NCBI GenBank assembly: GCA_029237695.1 | Contig: CM055274.1 | Span: forward strand, 70,670,828 to 70,734,827 | Reading direction: 5' to 3' | Source: Conchocele bisecta | Lineage: Eukaryota; Mollusca; Bivalvia; Lucinida; Thyasiridae | DNA: 64,000 nucleotides | In this document: piece by piece, positions 52,901-61,900 of the stretch | Position numbering within the stretch: the stretch's first letter is position 1 | Layout: each line of letters opens with the position of its first letter | Program-made: the position numbers and the translations under genes | The notes under the pieces: generated by a model | The model's database searches: none | What the model was told of the DNA's origin: nothing | What the model saw: the letters and a program-made list of their open reading frames with translations, nothing else

Positions 52901-55900
52901 ATGCTGAAGCGAGTGCAAATTATCATATAATTAGAAAAAAAATGTAATTGCCGTGTATAATTATAATCGTTGCCCGAATGTCATAATATATAGAGAACCC
53001 TCGTACAAAGAAAAATATGTACACATACATGTTCGACTGTCTGTCGACAATTTTAACATTTTCAAGATGGCCGCCAAATCTAACGAACTATTGCTGAGCA
53101 GATAAAATAATCATAGAATCGAGAACAAATGTTGTGTATTTGACCGATGCAACGAACGGGATATTATACACACGATCATACGAACGCATGGGACTATACA
53201 CTGTATGTGCATACATGTTCGACTACCTGTCGATATGTTTTACTTTTTCAAGATGGCCGCCAAATTTAACAAACAAATGCTGAGAAGATCAAATATTCAC
53301 AAAATCATAAACAGATGGTGTGTACATAACCGATAAATAACTATACAATGGAACAGGACGACGATCTCAACAGCAGAAATCAGTACACGATACAAACTAC
53401 ATTATTTCGTGTTTCGTTTGCAAGATCTATCCACCTTCAAGTGGGCTCACTTTCATCATCCGAATCCGAATCACCTATTGTAACAGCAGTCGTTCTGTTT
53501 GTGCACTCATGTTGGCACCGACAGATGTCAATGCATTGAAGGCCCACGGAATGGCACTGACACTTGCTGCTATTACAGTTGCCATCCTTACAATACAAAT
53601 GTGTCAGGTCCCTCAAGAATACTGGCGCTGGTGGATTTGCGAAGTAAACTGGCACCAGGATTCCATTTTCATCTTTCTTCCATCCATTTCCGACTGGATC
53701 AGGAACCTCAGGATCTGGAATATGGCTTTGGCACCAGACTATTGTCTGAACTCGTGCACGCATTACATGGTGCTTGAATGCATCTTCTGTCGGTGGAAGT
53801 TGCGTTGCTGATTTGTCCATGGATGTAGCGATCGCCAATCGGATTTCATCCATACTGTCATACGGTTTTCCACTTGTCTTATTGTTGAAGCCGCCAAACA
53901 GCATCATAGTATACCTTCGCGCGACTGGTAAACATTCATCTATAGATTCTGATAAGCCCACCTTGGACAATTCCCGTAGCTTGTCGGCACTTTTCACCAG
54001 TTTGTTGAACGAGGTTCGTTTCCCAACTTTGTATATTGAGCTGTTTGTGTCGCATCCAGTCAAGGCATGCAGGGCAGGTAAGCAGGAGCTTACGGTTTGG
54101 CCTATCTGTTGGGCAATCGAGTGGATTGGAACAAACCTGTTTCTGAAAGCATGCCTCGTTCTATGCCCTGTATGCATATATATTTCTGTGTCCGCGAAAA
54201 CGTGTATAGTAGTAATACAGAAGGATGACGAGCACATCTGTATCGTCAGTACGGATCAGAATACGGCCATGCGTTTGAGCCATATGTGTGGCATGCAGCA
54301 CCATTCGGGTATCTGCCTCTTCCTGACTCGAAAACAAGTTTGATAAGCATTCCGTACCTTCCTTCGTCACAGACTGTACTTCTCGTCCGTTCCGAAAACC
54401 ACCACCGGCAAGTACAATGGATAGCTGCTGTTTCAGATGGCCTGGTGCATTCACAGCTACGTACTCACACACAAAGGCTGCCAACGATGCTTTGTTTTCA
54501 GAGTTACTCAGAAAACGGCGGTAATTTGGAACTGTGCGACCGCCACTCACCATATAGGCAGGTACATCGCTGTTGGCCGTGCGACGCTGACGTTCAGCTT
54601 CTTTGAGAGAACTGGCTTTATCATACCGGTCAAAGACGACAGTGACCGATGTAATCGACTTGTCCCGGGTAAAATGTGACATGATATGTTTCAAAAACGA
54701 CTGCGCCTAGTTGGTCAAATGTTTTGAAGTGTCCTTCGTTCAGCGACTGCAGCAGTGCCATCGCATCGATGATATATGCCGTGTTGCTGTCAGTATCAGC
54801 TTGCTGAACTGGAAACTCGTTGATCTCCTCAACGAAAGATTCAAGTTTCTTCGTCAACTCTGCCTTGTTTGTTTTGCGCATGGTGCCGTCGTCGTGAAAT
54901 AGGGCAGGTGGAACCGAAGCCAATTCATGTTTCAAGACATCATTCATTTCAATGTCTCTATGATTCGCTACTGCCAGCAGTCGTCTGAACAGAACTTCCG
55001 AGTCTAGCATCAGTTTCGATGTTTTGCTTGTAGCAAATGGTTTTCGCATATTCGAGAAGGTCTTAACCTTACTGCGAGGGATTGGTTCCCAGAATTTCAC
55101 AGTACGTTCCTTGGAGATTCTTTCCGATACAAATTTATCAACTGCCTCTTGACTAGCAACTCGGAATTCATTCATCGACTTTTCTATGTCCGCAGACGCA
55201 ACTTGCCCTGTGGCAATGTTTACCAGACGTTCTGATACCGTGTTTTAAGTCGAACGGATTTTGGTACTGTGTAGTGACTAGATCAACTACCTTATCAACA
55301 TCTGCTTCATCCCTTTCCTTTCGGCTTTTGCCCAATTCCTCGTGTTGACTAGCACCTTGGTTCTTGGATACAGTCTCTCTAAACTGTCCACAAAATTCAC
55401 CTAGAATGTGACGAGTTACCAGCCACCGAGTCAATGCTCCCTTTCTACGAGTAAATCCAATGATTCCCCCTGATCCTTTTGCTTCTTTATTTATTGTTTG
55501 TTCAAGTGCCTGATCAGTTGGAACTGCATTGAAGGCATGCCCGGATCGCCGTCTGACAACAAAGCCACCGTTCTCAAGATGTTCATATGCTTGTGGGTTG
55601 GTGGTCTTTAGAGCGAGCATATCGGCGATATACACGGGCGTGAACCGTGCGTAGTTTGTTCGTCCTGCCGCCCAAAACCAGTGAACACTCTCCGTTACTG
55701 ATAACATGTGGAGATCAAAATCGCCGTCTCTTTCTGCTCTCAAAAGCCGTAGTAACAGAAATGCAGTATCAAGGAAGTTCATCAGTACCTGAATGTTGAA
55801 CTTTGCGCTTCTCCATGTGTTCGGAACTCGCTTATGAGGTCAAGTGTATCTTGAAATTCGGCCTCTAGGGTTTCTCGAATCTCCTTTGCGGTCTCCACAT

Positions 55901-58900
55901 CCTTCTCCTTGATTGCATCACGGAGTTTCTCCATGTGATGTCCTATCTGGGGCTGTGGTTCTTTGTCTCTCTCTGTTGTCACCCAATCGATAAAGGCATC
56001 AAAGAAGCATCGGCACATTGCGTCTAGGATGACCTTCATGCCCCTTACTCTCTTGTCAGTTGTGCTCCTGTTAGCATCTGTCTGGCGGTAACGTCAGAAT
56101 AAACATCCGACTCTGTCAGTAAGCTGAGAAGGCCTCCATCTCCAAACAGCTTTCCAATGGAAGCGAGAAATGCCATTGTATGATGCATACCCCCTAGTCT
56201 GAGTGTTACCTTACCTTCCAAACACGCTGGCTTTGTCCACAATATTTCTCTAGCTTTGGAATAGATGGCTAGATCAGCTGTCACTATGATGCGGTTTTGT
56301 CCAAGTTCCGCTGCCAGTCGGACAAGCTGATTGAGTGCTGTGAAAATGGTGGAGTTGTCTGACGGCGGTGCGTCTATGAAAGGTAAGTACCTGACGGTCG
56401 TTATAGGTACAGAGGCCTTTGTAGTCACTGAATTATATCCTGACCATGCAGTGATATTATCAAGACCAGCCATATATGATCTACAAAGAGCCCAAGACAG
56501 GTCGGAAACCACAGCTTTACGGATATGGTCGTTGTCCCCATCAATGTAAAAGTTGGCAGCATTGGCAACTGTGTCTGGAGCTGGACTGTTGGTGGCTTTT
56601 GAAAATATGTTACGCTTGACATGTCGGTGCCATAATCACCTGCGCCGATACTTCTCTCCGAGAGCCGGGGTATCTCAACATCCGATATCTGTCTGTCTTG
56701 GTCACACCTCTGATATACAACCATGGCCATGGAATGGGTTGTTTCTTTGCCGTCTAAGGTGTGTTCATTTGTGTCAAAGTTATCAATTGCTGCATGAACT
56801 GTTCCCATGTTGTCGTCAGTGTTGGTAGTGTGTATACCGAATGGGACGAAAGGTACACCTTCTTGTGATAGCTGTTGTTTTGCTGCGGATGTTATGAATC
56901 GCAAAACTTCTTCATAAGAAACACTGTATCCCAATGTATACAGCGTTCTCACCAACTTGGAACTGCCAAAGTCATGGTATGCCGTTAAAGCTAACCCCAG
57001 GTTAATTGGTGTTAGTATGCGCTTGCTTTGTGAAATTACGTTGTGGCATGTTGCTAACACCTGTATATTGTCACGTCTGTGAACTTCATCACCCGTGCCA
57101 GTGGCTGTATCGAATGCTTTCGCATTTACTAGCCAGATGATAAAATCGTACAGTGGTCCTGGCACGAGTTGGCTGCAAGCGTCAATGCTTAAATCCTGCA
57201 ATCGGTACGCTTGTGTAGTGGACTGAATGTCTTTAATGTCTCGCCGAAGGATACCTGCGGCCCCATATAATATCTGCCTGTCTGTGAGATACGCCCCTTG
57301 TATGTCTAACTTCGACTCCTTGTATTCGTTGGATTCGTCAAGTTCAGATTTCAATTTAGAAGCTTTGTGAAGTACAGCACCAACTGATATTGCACTGGAA
57401 CATACAAGATCTGATTGTCCCTTTCTCTGGAAGAACGATATATCTTCACCAAATTGTTTCTCCAGCCGTTGTTTAAGTTTCCATGATTTATATACATTGG
57501 CGAGTTCATCTGGAACTCCAGCTCTACCCAGAAATTGTATGTATTTAATATTTAGATCAGATAATGTGACTACTGACTTTGTCTCGGAGAAGATTGTTTG
57601 TTTGGTTTCGAAATTTTAAAAGCATCTGAAATGCTTCTTCGTAAAGAACTGGCTCGTCGACCTTGTCTTCATGAGGTACCATAAAACTTACATTGCGTTT
57701 GCTGATGTAATGTCCATAACATGAACGGTGATATTTCGCATCATATGCAAATAGGTCACCATATGCCTGCATGCGGGAAATGACAACTTGATCATTTCTC
57801 AACGTGGCGGCATTCACTGTTTTCTGCCTTGTTGATTCGCCTGTCCCAGTGCTTACACCAGATAATGGTCTTTTCTGTTACCAATTTTCTTGGCACTGCC
57901 ACAAATGAAACAGTTCTCTCTGATATTAAAACCCGATTGGCTGTCTCTGGTCGACCTTCGAAGCTCTGGTGACATCGGCGATTCGCTTCTGCTTGACGAG
58001 ACATCATCACTTTTAGGCGCTGTGTCACTGCTGTAAAATTTGTTTGTGTATGTAGCCCGACACACCCTATGATACCGTACGTTTACCTGATGTGAAAGTA
58101 TATCCTGGCGATGCGGCCTTAATAAGTCATTTACTCGATCATGTTTAGCCTCTGCTATGTCTAACAATGTCTCTAGACCTGTTACTGTTGGATTTTGCAC
58201 GATATCCTTGTGTGACGCCTCTGGAATAGACTTTAGACATATTATGCATATGCTTCTATCCAGTTTCAAGCGTTTTGCCTCTGGTTCACCTAAATCCATA
58301 ATTGATTTGGAAGATGCGTACACACCAAACTTAATTCGGTTCTCGTTCGATGCTTATGTACAACAACACGTCGGTTTGATATACCCGTAATTTGTCGTAA
58401 TAATTGGGGCGATATTACTCTGTGTCTTTGCAGACTGAGCAGTGGACGATCAGCATCCGTTACCACATATATTAACACCGCCGTGATTTATATATGAAAG
58501 TGCAAATACGAATCATGCATTCACGGCCGTGTTAATTAAAGTTTCATTTAAAGAGTAGAAAATCACAGCGGTGTTACTTAAAGTTACATACAAAGAGCAA
58601 AAAATCACGGCGGTGCTGAATATAGTGACATTTAAAGAGCCCGAAGGGAGGTAACAATCACTTGTACGCAGATTATGTGCTATTTGTGTTCGGAACATCT
58701 CAAATCCAAAATGTTAAGAGTTTGTAGATGGACAAATGAACGGACGGGTGAAAGACTGCTCGGAAATAAGAGGCAAAAACTATAAACAATGTATCAATGT
58801 ACTATTCGACAATGTTACATGATCGTGACAACATTTATATACTAGTATAATATTAAATTATATTCTTATGTGTACGTAGTATTTCATCGATATTAACCTA

Positions 58901-61900
58901 ATAATACCAGTGTCATAATACAAACAAATACGTGCATGCATGTATTGAATTTTTCAATAAAATGTGGTTACCTTGGCAACATCCAAAAATACGTATTTCG
59001 CCAAGGTTTACTGAAATTCAACACATGGGTTCGTATTCTATGATGATTTTTCATACTAGTAGCTTCATTACACCAACTTGTATGATGGAGATTTGTCTGC
59101 ACGAAAATAAATGTTGAAAATACTACTTTCAAATACGGCGAGACTGACTTAGTTACCATGGTAACAGAAATATACTTTTGAATGATAGAATATTTAGGTA
59201 AATATGAACATTTACACCATGTTTGTAAAATATATTGACTAAATCATATTTAAGCAAGTATAAAGGCTGAAAATCGTAGGCCTAAATAAGAAAGTTATTT
59301 TCGGATGAAAAACGCAGTTGCCATGGAAATCAGCAAAAAAACAATATTCGGCCGCGGTTTTCGCAATTTTAACATGCAGATTCGATTTCTACGATGAATT
59401 TCCTATAAGAATATGTATGTTACATAAAGTTCTACTCTGGGTAGGGGTAACTCCTTAAATAAGCGTCGTACAGAGGCCCGTCTAATACAGTATATTAAAT
59501 AGGGAACAAATGATGAAAAATAAAACAAATTTACTTATTTGAGCTTATTTCCACTACTCCGTTTGAAAATCAATGAGTATTTTGTACTCCCACTTTTGAT
59601 AATCAAATACGCCAATACGCACCTTATCTGGAGCTCTGCTTGGTTCTAAATAAAACACTTTTGCATTGGTGCCATTAAGCTCCATTCCATTTCCACGAGT
59701 AACTGTGTGACAGTTTGATCTGGCTTTACTCTCGTAGCCGTTCTATCAGTGAAGCAGCTGTGGTGTTTATAATGAATGGAAGAAATTTAAAGCTACAGGA
59801 GTGCCCTCGAACTGCGAAATATTTAAATCCATTTCACAAGACGACAGGGGACTAAACTTCTTACGACTAAAATGTTTGTAAGTGCAAAATTAAGAGTGTA
59901 AATTTCACATTAACATTGTTTTCTTGTAAACAATTGTTGGATTTACATTTATTGAGCATAGGCTGCATGTGCAGCCTATGCTCAATAAATGTAAATCCAT
60001 AAATTTAAATTTCCAGACGATCCTAAATTTGCACTTACGAGCATTTTAGTCTTACGAAGTTTAGTGAAACGGGCCCCAGGTATCTAGTGTCAACAACACC
60101 ATCGGCCAAGCGTTTGAGTCCATCATCAATAATAATGAGACAGGGCATTTCCATCCATCATCTTGTATACAGTCAGACTGTGATAATCTTCTGATTTTGA
60201 TATCACAATTTCCCTATAACCGTTTTCTTAATTTTTTTGTCGTCTGCTGTTTATTTTCCATTTTTATCATCAAAAACATGCTTTGACAGCACTTTAGAAT
60301 AATTTACAACAAAGTGCTGTCAAAACATGTTTTTATTGAGAAATAAGGCAAGATATAAAAGCAACAGCAGACGACAAGTGTTGTGTGTAGCGGTCTAAGG
60401 GTTAATCTCTTATTCCATTTAATAATCAATAGAATGAAAGAAGTAATTTTGATCAATGTTGAATTTTAACCCTTTCACGCCTAAGTAACTTGAATGGATT
60501 TTGATATGTTAATTTCGCAACCAATCCAACCGTCACAAAACGATTTACAGACCAGTCCATTTATGAAAAGGGGGTATTTTTTGTTCTGAAATATATTAAA
60601 ATTGCTTTCAAAAAGAACAGATCCTGATGAGACGGCTCATTACGAGCCGGCTCATTTGGATCTGCACTATTTGCATAAACCGCTGTAGCGGGCTTTCGGG
60701 TTCAAACGGTTAATCTGCTATTGTGTTGTAACATTTGGCAGCCCATGTGACCCGTGTCTACTTACAGCCGGTGGACCGAGACCAGGACCAGGATACGGCC
60801 AGTATTTCCATCCCAGAATTCCACTGTAACCACGGCAAAAATATCATGCTTAGCAACAGTAACCAGACCATTGAGCGGGTGGCTAGCTACAACCAGGCAA
60901 TCGCGGTGACCAGCAAACCATTGCCACGCAACAAACTGTTCCAGGTAATGGACAGGGCTCCAGATAAGTTCTGTATCTAAAGAGTATTATACCCCCAGAT
61001 TTCAAATTCAATGCGTATTTTACTTTTACAAATGTATTATTGATTTTCTTCCTTATTAAATAGGGAACAAATGGTACAAAATAAGCAAATTTAAAAATTA
61101 ACTTATTTGAGCTGCAAAAAGCAAACACTGTTTGCTTTTTGCAGCTCAGCTAAGTAAATTTTCAACTTTATTAAGCATTTCCACTACTCAATTTGAAAAT
61201 CAATGCGTATTTTGTACTCCCACTTTTGATCATCAATGCGTATTCTGCTAAGATAAGTGTGTAAAATATGCCAATATTCACCTTATCTGGAGCTCTGGAC
61301 TTAAAATGTTATTTCTATGAACAATAATTGAGCCGTCGGCTGACATAACTTACATTATGACATTTGAAACAAGTTCATATCCTGGTCACAGTTGGATTTA
61401 GAGCTAAACTCTAATTTGCAATTATTGCACATTACGCAAGGTCCATTTTATCAGCCGGTGCCCCATTTGATGGATGCCACACTCTGATCAGAGTCTACCC
61501 TGTTTTCCAGTCAGTCTCTGAAGCAGCTTTACATACATCATGATGAGGTTTGAATATATGTTGTCCAGATTACTAGATGTGATTCTACAATTGTCACAAG
61601 GGGCTGTAACTGGAGAAATGGCAATTTGTGACTACAGAAAGCTGTCTAAACTGGACACATTGGGAGGTCCCCACTGCTGGGAGGTCCCCACTGCTGGGAG
61701 GTCCCCACGGCTGGGAGGTCCCCACTGCTGGGAGGTCCCCACGGCTGGGAGGTCCCCACTGCTGGGAGGTCCCCACGGCTGGGAGGTCCCCACTGCTGGG
61801 AGGTCCCCACGGCTGGGAGGTCCCCACTGCTGGGAGGTCCCCACTGCTGGGAGGTCCCCACTGCTGTAAGTGCGTAAGTGCAAAATTTCACACCAACAAT

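Larger units (their letters stand above)
52371..59494 (-). mobile_element. Academ-like DNA transposon with 130-bp inverted repeats
   Basis: About 7.1 kb. Inverted repeats 52397-52530 and 59313-59449 share TACCCCTACCCAGAGTAGAA, GAAATTCATCGTAGAA and AATTGCGAAAACCGCGGCCG. The outer edges (52371-52396, 59450-59494) do not pair well, so exact termini are uncertain. The flanks of the host MITE suggest a short duplication such as ATTA or TATTA; ACTCCTT is also present at both edges. One decayed minus-strand gene fills the middle. 52600-53430 and 58330-59300 are non-coding, AT-rich and hold X-box-like palindromes. The Academ assignment rests on the XPG-like nuclease plus Cys8 finger and short target duplication, recalled for the AcademX lineage. 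Confidence 0.65.
52258..59640 (-). mobile_element. MITE subtype 2, split by a 7-kb DNA transposon
   Basis: 52258-52370 (TTCAGATAAGTTTTGTATC, AAAGAGTATTATACCCTC) and 59495-59640 (AAATAGGGAACAAATGATG to CGCACCTTATCTGGAGCTCTG) are the two parts of one MITE. The intact relatives at 38287-38655 and 60957-61298 read straight through CCTTATTAAATAGGGAAC, which locates the insertion point. The MITE starts 14 bp after the exon 16 donor. Confidence 0.85.

Noticed and set aside
53499..54679. Plus-strand frames of 92-189 codons
   Set aside because: They are antisense shadows of the transposase gene, whose minus-strand segments carry the recognisable motifs.
53437..58299. Frame changes in the transposase gene as introns
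   Set aside because: Adjacent segments overlap or touch, leaving no room for introns, and no paired splice signals are seen at the changes.
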